Source: Chitinophagaceae bacterium
Lineage (GTDB): Bacteria; Bacteroidota; Bacteroidia; Chitinophagales; Chitinophagaceae
Assembly: GCA_019747455.1 (NCBI GenBank)
Contig: JAIEQT010000284.1
Location: 1-6,517 of the forward strand
Direction: 5' to 3'
DNA length: 6,517 nt
Made by a program: the position numbers and the translations under genes
Shown: piece after piece, positions 1 to 6,517 of the stretch
Numbering within the stretch: position 1 is the stretch's first letter
How the letters are laid out: each line of letters starts with the position of its first letter
Notes under the pieces: model-generated
The model's database searches: none
Told to the model about the DNA's origin: nothing
The model's input: only the letters and a program-made list of their open reading frames with translations

Positions 1-850
1 TTCCCCGAACGCCAATATAGCTTACCGGAACATTCTTGATACTCAATTTTTTTCCGGCGATCTGCATTACTAATTTAGCCAGGCTATTCAAAGAAATCAT
101 TTCTTCAGAACCAATATTGATAGGCCCGGTAAAATCACTTCTCATAAGCCTATCCACTGCTTCCAGGCATTCATCAATATATAAGAAAGAACGGGTTTGT
201 TTTCCATCACCCCATACCTCAATTTCTCCTCCCTCTTTGGCTTCGGCTACTTTTCTGCACATAGCAGCAGGTGCTTTCTCTTTACCGCCACACCAAGTAC
301 CTTCGGGGCCGAATACATTATGAAAGCGAGCGATCCGCACATTCATGCCGTAGTTTCTTGCGAAAGCGAGGAATAATCTTTCACTGAATAATTTCTCCCA
401 TCCATACTCACTATCGGGTAATGCCGGATAGGCGGACTCTTCTGAGCATTTTGGGTTATTAGGATCTTCCTGATTATAAGCCGGATAAATACAGGCGGAA
501 GAAGAATAAAATATTTTCTTAACCCCCACTTTATTGGCCTGGTTTACGATATTCAAATTGATACTGGCAGAATTATGCATGAGATTCGCGTCGTTCTCAC
601 CGGTGAACAAATACCCTGCCCCACCCATATCTGCTGCTAACTGATAGATCTCATCAAAATTTGTATCAACAACCTCATTTACTAATTGCTGATTGGTAAG
701 ATCACCTATAATAAATTCATCCGCAGGCGAAGCACTAAATTCATTGCTTTTTAAGTCAACCCCCCTTACCCAATGCCCCTCGCGTTTTAGTTTTTTAACT
801 AAATGACCTCCAATAAATCCCCCGGCACCACAAACCAGTATTTTCCTCAT
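1..850 (-). CDS. gme: GDP-mannose 3,5-epimerase (GME-like), extended SDR family, 3' end cut by window edge
   Basis: This gene probably converts GDP-D-mannose to GDP-L-galactose (and GDP-L-gulose) in the cytoplasm, supplying a sugar donor to the polysaccharide genes upstream. I translated 283 residues from the ATG at 850. A Rossmann NAD-binding motif GxxGxxG is at residues 8-14. SSACIYP (117-123) holds Cys120, and YGWEK (149-153) gives the SDR Tyr149/Lys153 pair. FHNVFGPEGTW (177-186), EKAPAAMCRK (191-200, with Lys192) and GDGKQTRSF (214-222) follow, and GVRG with Arg282 sits at the cut end. These match, almost in register, the residues I recall as Cys145, Tyr174, Lys178, Lys217 and Arg306 of the Arabidopsis enzyme. 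Roughly 40 or more C-terminal residues lie outside the window. The start is one base after the preceding stop (TAATATG), with no Shine-Dalgarno. A general UDP-sugar 4-epimerase is much less likely because the GME-specific blocks are intact. Product specificity is inferred. Confidence 0.9.
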   Translation of the reverse strand, partial: MRKILVCGAGGFIGGHLVKKLKREGHWVRGVDLKSNEFSASPADEFIIGDLTNQQLVNEVVDTNFDEIYQLAADMGGAGYLFTGENDANLMHNSASINLNIVNQANKVGVKKIFYSSSACIYPAYNQEDPNNPKCSEESAYPALPDSEYGWEKLFSERLFLAFARNYGMNVRIARFHNVFGPEGTWCGGKEKAPAAMCRKVAEAKEGGEIEVWGDGKQTRSFLYIDECLEAVDRLMRSDFTGPINIGSEEMISLNSLAKLVMQIAGKKLSIKNVPVSYIGVRG

Positions 851-851
851 A

Positions 852-1616
852 TTAGTATTTTTTGAGTATGTAAAAGTCAATAAATTCTTTGATATTCAGC
901 CAAATAAATAAGGGAACAATTTTCAGATACCTTTTATATAGTCTGCGCGGCTCCATAATGAGCCTGAAAAGCCATTCTAATGCTATTTGCTGCATCCATT
1001 TTGGCGCTTGATTCACGGTTCCGGTATGGAAGTCGAAGGCGGCTCCAACGGTTATTATATAGTCTGTTTTACAATATTGTGTTAGTTTCCAGGCAAATTT
1101 CTCTTGTTTTGGGGTGCTTAACCCAATCCAAACGATATGGGTACCGGCCTGTTGAATCATGGTGCCAATCTCTTGCCATTCCCCCTCTGTTATTTCCCTA
1201 AAAGGGGGGCAAAATGTACCCACTACATTATGATTTCCCCAACTATGTACAACTTCTTTTAACGCATCGGCTACGCCTTCTTTACCCCCACAGAAGAAAT
1301 GGTTGATAGGCTTATTGGCAGATTCTTTAATAAGGACTTTGAAAAAATCGGGGCCATAACAACGTTGTATTTTTTTAGCACCCTTGAGGCGAGCTACCCA
1401 TACTGTGGGCATACCATCGGGGAGGTTGCAATAGAAAGCTTGTAATATTTCTTTGAATGCAGGATCCTGATTGGCTTCAATGATACCGTGTGCACCGGTA
1501 GCACTGATACATCGGTTTTGATTGGTAATACTACCGGCAGTATATGGTTGTACTATTTCTGCTACAGCAGATTCAATGGTTCCATCATATATCGGCAAAC
1601 CCAATACTTTAACCAT
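852..1616 (-). CDS. WecG/TagA/CpsF family glycosyltransferase (GT26)
   Basis: This 254-residue protein has the full length of the WecB/TagA/CpsF family. Members are inverting transferases that add an N-acetylmannosamine, mannosaminuronate, glucose or similar sugar to a polyprenyl-pyrophosphate-linked first sugar. Family blocks appear in order: SATGAHGIIEA (38-48), LPDGMPTVWVARLKG (65-79) with the presumed catalytic Asp67, RCYGPDFF (85-92), VWIGLSTPKQEKFA (162-175), GAAFDFHTGTVNQAPKWMQ (191-209), and EWLFRLIMEPRRLYKRYL (214-231). The Arg/Lys-rich C-terminal helix and hydrophobic tail match the part of the family thought to dock on the membrane and complete the active site. The ATG lies inside the end of the flippase gene (8-base overlap), and the stop is one base before the epimerase start. 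The family is secure, but the donor and acceptor sugars cannot be read from the sequence, so no gene symbol is given. Confidence 0.93.
   Translation of the reverse strand: MVKVLGLPIYDGTIESAVAEIVQPYTAGSITNQNRCISATGAHGIIEANQDPAFKEILQAFYCNLPDGMPTVWVARLKGAKKIQRCYGPDFFKVLIKESANKPINHFFCGGKEGVADALKEVVHSWGNHNVVGTFCPPFREITEGEWQEIGTMIQQAGTHIVWIGLSTPKQEKFAWKLTQYCKTDYIITVGAAFDFHTGTVNQAPKWMQQIALEWLFRLIMEPRRLYKRYLKIVPLFIWLNIKEFIDFYILKKY
1609..1616 (-). promoter_or_regulatory. Eight-base start/stop overlap between flippase and GT26 genes
   Basis: The bases read ATGGTTAA on the minus strand: the ATG opens the GT26 gene and the TAA closes the flippase gene. No Shine-Dalgarno is visible before it, so translation of the GT26 gene probably depends on ribosomes finishing the flippase (translational coupling, inferred). 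Confidence 0.7.
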
Positions 1617-2901
1617 GCGCCACTGCTAATTTTTTTTGTAGATACCAATAACTAAACCAAAAACTGGTAAGCAGCAGGGAAATCAAACTAGCATACACTG
1701 CCCCGATAATGCCGTAGCGGGGAATTAATAGATAGGCTAACCCTAACCCAAGCAAACCTTGTATCAGTGATACTATAGTAGGGTATCGGTTAAATTTCAA
1801 TGCCGTTAAAAAAACTACCGGCACATGCTCCATAATAAGCAGTAGTATTAAAAAAGTATAGGCCATATACACCCGGTACACGGCATCTCCCGTTAAACCA
1901 GACCATTGTATAAAAAGCCATTTACCAACTGATAATAAAAAAAACGCAGCCAGTACACACAATATAAACATCCGAATGGTGATAGCTCTCAGCCTATGTT
2001 TGAGCCCTACCCAATCATTGTTTTTTTGTAGTATGCTAATCGATGGAAATAATATCAAAGTAAAATTACCCAAGCCTATTCTCACCACTTCATAAAAACG
2101 CGTGATCATAATATAACTCGTTAGCGCCGTTACACTCAGCAAGGTACTCATCAAAAAAGTTTGCGCATTGTACACCATCACGCCTGCTAATGCTGACAGA
2201 AAATACCAAAATGAATAATGTAAGTGTTGAAGTAACTGCTGTATATGCCAATATTTCCAATGCAGGGAAAAACCATTTTCTTTTCGTGCATAAAGAGCCA
2301 GCACTATAATATATAAGGCATTCACCAACACCAATGCCACTAACACGCCATTGAGCTTATAAAAAAGAGCACCCAAATACACGAGCAGGGCTTCTACAAT
2401 CGTTTTTATGATTCTAATAAGTTTACCGAGAAAAATTTTATTCACTGATTGTATAATCACATCGAATAATATCGCCATTAAATTCAACACCAAAATGGTT
2501 GATAAAAGAAAAGCATACCTGGCGGGATATTCAATAAACGCTAAATATCCTTTGCTAAAAACAATGTATAAAATCAGCATCAACAAAGGCCAAATGAGTA
2601 TATAAAAAAATATACCTCCCGAAACCAATTGCGATGATTTCTCTTGCTCATGAATCAGTCTTCTTAACAACCCGGTATTATATCCCAGATCGGCAATCAA
2701 ACAAAAAGACAATACATTTACCACCAATAGTCCATATAAACCAAAGTCATTATTACCCAGGGTGTTGAGTAAAAAAGGCGTAATCAATAAAAGCGAAAGA
2801 GCGGTTATGCCTTGTGAAGCAAAACTCGTGATAAGGTTAATCCAATACCGCGAATTGGCTTTTACATATTTATTCCAAAAAAGCTTCCAGCTTTCTTTCA
2901 T
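1609..2901 (-). CDS. wzx: Wzx-like polysaccharide flippase (MOP superfamily)
   Basis: The 430-residue integral membrane protein is of the usual length for Wzx/RfbX-type transporters, which move undecaprenyl-pyrophosphate-linked repeat units from the inner to the outer face of the inner membrane. About twelve hydrophobic segments can be drawn, roughly at residues 25-47, 52-75, 95-116, 130-151, 163-181, 184-205, 228-248, 256-275, 308-328, 342-365, 375-393 and 397-418. The N-terminal pattern is typical of the family: a Gln at 30, then TPFLLNTLGNNDFGLYGLL (41-59) and a DLGYNTG turn (71-77). No catalytic residues are expected. It starts one base after the wzy-like stop, with no clear Shine-Dalgarno, and its last eight bases overlap the next gene. 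Its position beside a polymerase and glycosyltransferases supports a Wzx role. The G+C is low, about 35% in the lines I counted by hand, as is common for flippase genes. Confidence 0.88.
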   Translation of the reverse strand: MKESWKLFWNKYVKANSRYWINLITSFASQGITALSLLLITPFLLNTLGNNDFGLYGLLVVNVLSFCLIADLGYNTGLLRRLIHEQEKSSQLVSGGIFFYILIWPLLMLILYIVFSKGYLAFIEYPARYAFLLSTILVLNLMAILFDVIIQSVNKIFLGKLIRIIKTIVEALLVYLGALFYKLNGVLVALVLVNALYIIVLALYARKENGFSLHWKYWHIQQLLQHLHYSFWYFLSALAGVMVYNAQTFLMSTLLSVTALTSYIMITRFYEVVRIGLGNFTLILFPSISILQKNNDWVGLKHRLRAITIRMFILCVLAAFFLLSVGKWLFIQWSGLTGDAVYRVYMAYTFLILLLIMEHVPVVFLTALKFNRYPTIVSLIQGLLGLGLAYLLIPRYGIIGAVYASLISLLLTSFWFSYWYLQKKLAVAHG

Positions 2902-2902
2902 C

Positions 2903-4162
2903 TTATGAAGGTATTTCTGCTTTTTTGAGTAAAAGTACTCCTGTGAATAACCAAAAAGGCATGGCCATTACCGGGCCTTCCAAACTTACATCAAAACTAG
3001 CATTGATAAAGAACGCCAATAATATCAAGGTATATACGAGTATATCGGGGTTTTGTTTGATTGTAAAAAGGGGTTTCCAAAGCAGCACCAAATATACCAG
3101 CCAAAGTATAAAAAAAGGAACCCCATAGCGCGCAAGTAACGTCATATTGTAATTGTGGGGCGATCTTAATGTATCATCATCCACTCTTATCTCATCACTG
3201 GTGGCTAAATTAATACCCAGCCCTTTCCCCTGAAAAAAATAAGGCCCGGTAAAAGTATAGTCGATAATAGTTGCCCACCACGATAGGCGCCAAACCACAT
3301 TATCATTTAATGTTTTGCCTACTTTTCTGGAATCCTGGTTTACAATACTGGTTACATTTTCTGTTAGCTGTTCTACTCCAATTTTTCTACCCTGTACTTT
3401 ATCTTCTAGCTTAGTAGAAAGGTATAAGGGTAATGCAATAAGTAATGCTACGGGAACAAATTTTAAATAGCTGATGTATTTTTTTTCCTGGGGTGTTTTT
3501 CTGATTAGCACAAAATAAATACCTAACGGAATAATAAACGACAACATTCCACCTCGGCTATAGGTGGCCGATACCAGTGCTAAATAGCCAATAAGTAAGT
3601 AATTTAGTTGCAGCAATCGGGGCGAAACAGCTATTTTATTATTCAACATCAACACCAAACAAACAAATAAATGCACGGCTATATCCCCATTCTTATACGC
3701 TAGAAATGGATGATTACCAACCAATATAAAATTATTGAGTGCCGGAAAAAAAGCCCTTAACAAAAAAGAGATTGATACTATAGCCGGAAAAAAAGCATAT
3801 ACCCGGGCTATCTTTTTTTCCAATATATCCCGTTCTGCCACAAACAAAAAAATTATAAACACATACCAGGCATAATTCATCACAAAACTATCCCGGATAG
3901 TATCTTTTATCCCGTATCGGCCAATACCCACTGCTGTTTGAACGGCTGTAACCATTAAAAAAAATACGATAAAAGCCGTCTCTTTTCGCCAAATAAACAC
4001 ATACTGCTTGATATGCTTGAGCATTAATAAAATGCCTATTACGAGTGTACCTTCTGTTAAATAGGTATAAGCAATGCCTTTATTAAAATAGCAATACAAC
4101 GCATATACAGTTACCAGTAAGTGGAGGTAGATTTTTTTCCATATTGCCATTGGCGCGCTCAT
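2903..4162 (-). CDS. wzy: O-antigen polymerase/ligase-like membrane protein (Wzy/WaaL superfamily)
   Basis: This 419-residue polytopic membrane protein probably joins lipid-linked repeat units into polymer on the periplasmic side of the inner membrane. Many hydrophobic helices fill residues 10-250 and 346-413. Between them is one large hydrophilic loop (about 250-345), the usual arrangement of the Wzy_C domain. Family signs are TYSRGGMLSF (200-209), with Arg203 after a helix; WRLSWW (291-296); GKGLGINLA (312-320); and SPHNYNMTLLARYGVPFF (334-351), carrying the conserved His336-Asn337 and downstream Gly. The start is one base after the GT25 gene stop. An AGGA four bases upstream of the ATG is one of the few Shine-Dalgarno-like sites in the window. 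A second Met at residue 5 is a possible alternative start. Sequence alone does not separate polymerase from ligase. The neighbouring Wzx and Wzz favour Wzy, so the symbol is contextual. Confidence 0.82.
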   Translation of the reverse strand: MSAPMAIWKKIYLHLLVTVYALYCYFNKGIAYTYLTEGTLVIGILLMLKHIKQYVFIWRKETAFIVFFLMVTAVQTAVGIGRYGIKDTIRDSFVMNYAWYVFIIFLFVAERDILEKKIARVYAFFPAIVSISFLLRAFFPALNNFILVGNHPFLAYKNGDIAVHLFVCLVLMLNNKIAVSPRLLQLNYLLIGYLALVSATYSRGGMLSFIIPLGIYFVLIRKTPQEKKYISYLKFVPVALLIALPLYLSTKLEDKVQGRKIGVEQLTENVTSIVNQDSRKVGKTLNDNVVWRLSWWATIIDYTFTGPYFFQGKGLGINLATSDEIRVDDDTLRSPHNYNMTLLARYGVPFFILWLVYLVLLWKPLFTIKQNPDILVYTLILLAFFINASFDVSLEGPVMAMPFWLFTGVLLLKKAEIPS

Positions 4163-4163
4163 A

Positions 4164-4895
4164 TTATCCTAAAAAAGCAATGATACTGTTTCTGATATTG
4201 AGTAGTTGCATTTTTATTTTTTGTTTGGCGGGGGTATGTGGTCGTTCCCCAATAAAACTACCATAGCTTTTCTCCGAAATCATTTCAGGTTTTACAGCAC
4301 CCATTTTCAAAAAACCCGGTGTCACATAATATTTAAATTCATCAGCAGGGTAGGCAATACGGGCAGATGTTTTGAGCAAATGCGCTGCTGCTTTTTTATT
4401 CAACGCATAACCATACCCGCCCGAAATTGTTTTTATAAATGGCGCCCCGTAATAGTATCCTTTCTCTAATTTTTTTTGGGTACTTCTGAAAATACGCACA
4501 TTCCCCAGCCAGGCGCCGAAAAAGAACATATCATATTGGGTAGTGAGCGTGTCAAAATATTGATGTAATAATTCGGGTTCATTGATCCAGCTATCGCTTT
4601 CAAGAATTAAAAAAGTTTCCGTATCACTAGTAGCCGTATCACAAATCGCTCTCCAAATTTTTCGGCTCGTTAACAGCACGCCAAGTTCCCCATCGTTTAG
4701 GGCATGACCGGTGCGTTGTTTAGCGCGTTGCCGTAGTTTTTCTTTAAACGGAATTTTTTGTAGTGCAGGATATATGGCTTCTATTTTTGTTAGCTGTGGA
4801 AATTGTTGCAATAAAAAAGCTACGCGTTTGGCGCGATCTGTTTCATGCGCAGCGGTAATAATAAAGCCCTTCATATTTCCCCATGCTGTTTTCAT
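4164..4895 (-). CDS. GT25-family glycosyltransferase (LPS/LOS type)
   Basis: This is a soluble, probably membrane-associated, cytoplasmic transferase likely to add one sugar to the lipid-linked repeat unit. GT25 members are inverting enzymes, many of them galactosyltransferases of lipooligosaccharide. From the chosen start there are 243 residues: an N-terminal strand GFIITAAHETDRAKR (10-24), LNDGELGVLLTSRKIW (66-81), the acidic motif LILESDSW (96-103), GGYGYALNKKAAAHLL (159-174), and PADE (183-186). These follow the GT25 order. The family's usual EDD is ESD here (Glu99, Asp101). The open frame runs up to 4967, but those 24 codons lie inside the GT2 gene. The ATG at 4895 shares its A with the upstream TAA (TAATG), so I chose it. 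An ATG at 4874 (236 residues), preceded by GGGGA, begins exactly at the domain and is a real alternative. Substrate is unknown; L-galactose or galactose is only a guess from the family and the epimerase. Confidence 0.82.
   Translation of the reverse strand: MKTAWGNMKGFIITAAHETDRAKRVAFLLQQFPQLTKIEAIYPALQKIPFKEKLRQRAKQRTGHALNDGELGVLLTSRKIWRAICDTATSDTETFLILESDSWINEPELLHQYFDTLTTQYDMFFFGAWLGNVRIFRSTQKKLEKGYYYGAPFIKTISGGYGYALNKKAAAHLLKTSARIAYPADEFKYYVTPGFLKMGAVKPEMISEKSYGSFIGERPHTPAKQKIKMQLLNIRNSIIAFLG
4167..4170 (-). promoter_or_regulatory. Shine-Dalgarno-like AGGA before the wzy-like gene
   Basis: AGGA lies four bases before the ATG at 4162, inside the last codons of the GT25 gene. It supports the 4162 start over Met5. 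Most other junctions here have no such site, so it could also be chance. Confidence 0.4.
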
Positions 4896-4897
4896 TA
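4893..4897 (-). promoter_or_regulatory. TAATG stop/start junction between GT2 and GT25 genes
   Basis: The GT2 stop TAA (4897-4895) shares its last A with an ATG (4895-4893) that opens the GT25 frame. This is a common layout for coupled translation and is the main reason for choosing this start over the longer open frame that reaches 4967. Confidence 0.6.
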
Positions 4898-5803
4898 TGC
4901 CTGCCAAATAATATTTAATTTTTCCAGGATATTCCCTTTCTCTTTTTGGGTAATGGTGCGTAAGCACATGTGGAGTATATCCAGTGGTTTCATATAGGCT
5001 GCAAAAAAATCTCCTTTTGTTTTGTGGTAGAATAGTTGTCGGCTTTTTTCATAGTGGTAATACCGGAATCTATTGAATACCGTTTTATCAGGGTCGCTTG
5101 CACTTTCGCTGTGTATGATTTGTACAGCGGGCAAAAGTCGTACGGAATAACCTGCTTTACGCATGCGATAGGCCCATTCTGTTTCTTCGAAGAAAAGAAA
5201 AAAAGCTTCATCAAAAAATCCTTCTATGTCAATAATTGCCTTTCTTATAAACATAGCTGCTCCTGAAATATAATCTACTTCTTTAATGGCATCACCTTCA
5301 TTAGCAGCGCCCATGCTCATATGTTTTTTAAAATAGGTAGGATAGAAAATTCGTAAACCCAGCGCAGAGATGGCATGTAATATACTTGGGAAATTACCAT
5401 AAGCCTGTGTGGGTTTTCCGGCGTCATCGCGTAAATCGGCACCACAAGCCACTACCCTATCATTATCCGGCTGTTCCATGTACGAAAAAAAATAACCCGC
5501 CGCATTACTGCACAAACGGGTATCGGGGTTCAATAAAAAAAGGTATTTCCCTGTTGCTTTTGTAACACCGCGGTTATTGGCCGCGCCAAAACCACTGTTA
5601 TGATTTAAGGGTAAGTATATAAGTGTACTATCCTGTAAGTTGTTGATCACGGCATCAATGGCCCTATCGGGCGAGGCATTATCTACAATAATAATCTCAT
5701 AGCGAAGAGATACCGTATGGGCGCGAATCGATTGCACGCATTGCTTCACCCAGCTTGCCGTATTGTAGTTTACTATGATAAAGGAAACATCCATACCCGG
5801 CAT
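4895..5803 (-). CDS. GT2-family glycosyltransferase (WbbL/rhamnosyltransferase-like)
   Basis: The 302-residue protein is a GT-A fold, metal-dependent, inverting transferase acting at the cytoplasmic face of the inner membrane during repeat-unit assembly. It begins with the family strand VSFIIVNYNT (6-15), followed by IIVDNASPD (38-46) for nucleotide binding. NHNSGFGAANNRG (67-79) is followed by LLNPDTRL (90-97), the DxD-equivalent metal site. DYISGAAMFIRK (177-188), GFFDEAFFLFFEETEWAYR (195-213) with the probable catalytic-base acidic pair Glu206/Glu207, and a late His231 complete the pattern. This resembles the WbbL-like branch that includes rhamnosyltransferases, but the donor cannot be assigned. 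There are no membrane spans. It starts five bases after the wzz stop. Met4 is an alternative start, since MDVSFIIVNYN is the usual opening for such proteins. Its stop overlaps the next start by one base. Confidence 0.92.
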   Translation of the reverse strand: MPGMDVSFIIVNYNTASWVKQCVQSIRAHTVSLRYEIIIVDNASPDRAIDAVINNLQDSTLIYLPLNHNSGFGAANNRGVTKATGKYLFLLNPDTRLCSNAAGYFFSYMEQPDNDRVVACGADLRDDAGKPTQAYGNFPSILHAISALGLRIFYPTYFKKHMSMGAANEGDAIKEVDYISGAAMFIRKAIIDIEGFFDEAFFLFFEETEWAYRMRKAGYSVRLLPAVQIIHSESASDPDKTVFNRFRYYHYEKSRQLFYHKTKGDFFAAYMKPLDILHMCLRTITQKEKGNILEKLNIIWQA

Positions 5804-5808
5804 GAATA

Positions 5809-6517
5809 CTAAGCGGGCGATTTATAGGTAAAGAATGCCTGTAAAAGCGTAAGCAATATCACCACTGCCCATACACCCACCAACAAAATGAACCAGGAGG
5901 TTCGATTGTCTTCAAGTGGATATTTAGGCATGTCTAATAAGTTGATGATAGGCGTTTGTGAAGCCAGCGACATTCTACTGGCTTCGAGGTTTTTAGTTAC
6001 CTCTGTATACAATGCATAGGTTAATGTTTTTTCTCTTTGCGTAAGTTCGCTTGGCACCGATGCAGACTTAAAAGCCACATTCGCATCCAATATTTGCTGG
6101 GTAGCCGTTTGGTAACTTTTAGCATTGAGAATAGCCAATAAAGAATCGGCTCTTTTCTCTAAGCGTTGCAAATTTTGACTGGCTACCGATGTTTTAATAG
6201 CTACATAATAAGAAATAGTGGCATGTACTACGCGCTCCGAAAAAAGTTTTGAAAATATTTCATTTCGCGCGGTAGTACTTACTTTAATGATGGTTCCTTT
6301 TTTATTTAGGCGGTCGACCAACAAATTTTTCTTGGTCACCAGTTTATATACCTGAAACAACAAACTATCTTTTAAGCGTTCACCGGGTTGATAAAGGCTG
6401 AAATTAACGGCATCAATACCTGCCACCCTACTCCATTTTTTTTCTTTGAGTTTTTCCGATTCAATATAAAGATCTACCAGTCGTTTGCCTTGTTGTACAT
6501 TAGGTTCGAGGGTGCCG
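5809..6517 (-). CDS. wzz: Wzz-type chain-length determinant (polysaccharide co-polymerase), 5' end outside window
   Basis: The frame is open to the window edge, giving 235 C-terminal residues; the true start, the first membrane helix and part of the periplasmic domain are missing. A GTG at 6426 is in frame but should not be taken as the start, because the 30 codons upstream read as normal protein (for example KRLVDLYIESEKLKEK, residues 11-26 of the fragment). The visible part is a helical periplasmic region with likely coiled-coil stretches near 111-131 and 165-186. It is followed by the Wzz-like Pro-rich linker TPIINLLDMPKYPLED (188-203), one membrane helix (about 207-228) and a short cytoplasmic tail ending YKSPA. 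Such proteins oligomerise in the inner membrane and set polymer length together with Wzy. No tyrosine autokinase domain follows, so this is a stand-alone Wzz rather than a Wzc fusion. It is the first visible gene of the run. Confidence 0.82.
   Translation of the reverse strand, partial: GTLEPNVQQGKRLVDLYIESEKLKEKKWSRVAGIDAVNFSLYQPGERLKDSLLFQVYKLVTKKNLLVDRLNKKGTIIKVSTTARNEIFSKLFSERVVHATISYYVAIKTSVASQNLQRLEKRADSLLAILNAKSYQTATQQILDANVAFKSASVPSELTQREKTLTYALYTEVTKNLEASRMSLASQTPIINLLDMPKYPLEDNRTSWFILLVGVWAVVILLTLLQAFFTYKSPA

Noticed and set aside
36..323. Plus-strand open frame of 95 codons
   Set aside because: It lies opposite the well-conserved epimerase gene, shows no recognisable domain, and is best explained as an antisense shadow.
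4470..4477. Runs of eight A/T (also 6436-6443, 3479-3486 and 3957-3964) as possible phase-variable or frameshift tracts
   Set aside because: Runs of eight are frequent in DNA of this composition, the reading frames are intact through all of them, and Lys/Phe codons explain them.
4990..5214. Minus-strand 74-codon frame inside the GT2 gene
   Set aside because: It is out of frame with a strongly conserved glycosyltransferase and has no credible protein features.
4206..5266. Several plus-strand open frames of 66 to 87 codons
   Set aside because: All are antisense to the GT25 and GT2 genes, are rich in Cys, Phe and Arg in a way typical of shadow frames, and have no family features.
5809..6426. 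GTG at 6426 as the start of the wzz-like gene
   Set aside because: The frame stays open and protein-like to the window edge, and a start here would remove the N-terminal membrane helix expected of Wzz proteins.
1..6517. RNA genes, CRISPR arrays, insertion sequences, terminators or internal promoters
   Set aside because: Coding sequence covers nearly every base with gaps of five bases or fewer, and I saw no inverted repeat, direct-repeat array, tRNA-like fold or transposase fragment.

Overview
The window is one stretch of a surface-polysaccharide gene cluster. All seven recognisable genes lie on the minus strand, so the reading order runs from high to low coordinates. Both end genes are cut by the window edges, so neither the operon's promoter nor its terminator is visible. 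The organism is most likely a member of the Bacteroidota, perhaps a Chitinophagaceae-like genus. This is inferred from the moderately low G+C, the near absence of Shine-Dalgarno sequences before the starts, and the style of the chain-length-determinant protein; no taxonomic marker gene is present.

Layout in transcription order: a Wzz-type chain-length regulator (3' part, 6517-5809); a GT2 family glycosyltransferase (5803-4895); a GT25 family glycosyltransferase (4895-4164); a Wzy/WaaL-like polymerase or ligase (4162-2903); a Wzx-like flippase (2901-1609); a WecG/TagA/CpsF (GT26) glycosyltransferase (1616-852); and a nucleotide-sugar epimerase very close to plant GDP-mannose 3,5-epimerase (850-1, 3' end missing). 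Gaps between genes are 1 to 5 bases, and two junctions overlap. There is no non-coding stretch of useful length, and no RNA gene, mobile element, repeat array or CRISPR was seen.

Together the genes describe a Wzx/Wzy-dependent pathway. Cytoplasmic glycosyltransferases (GT26, GT2, GT25) extend a sugar on a polyprenyl lipid, Wzx flips the finished unit, Wzy polymerises it in the periplasm, and Wzz sets chain length. The epimerase probably supplies GDP-L-galactose (or GDP-L-gulose) made from GDP-mannose. The initiating phosphoglycosyl transferase and the outer-membrane export parts are not in the window and may lie upstream of 6517 or elsewhere. The most distinctive element is the GME-type epimerase, an enzyme best known from plant vitamin C synthesis, here placed at the end of a bacterial polysaccharide operon.
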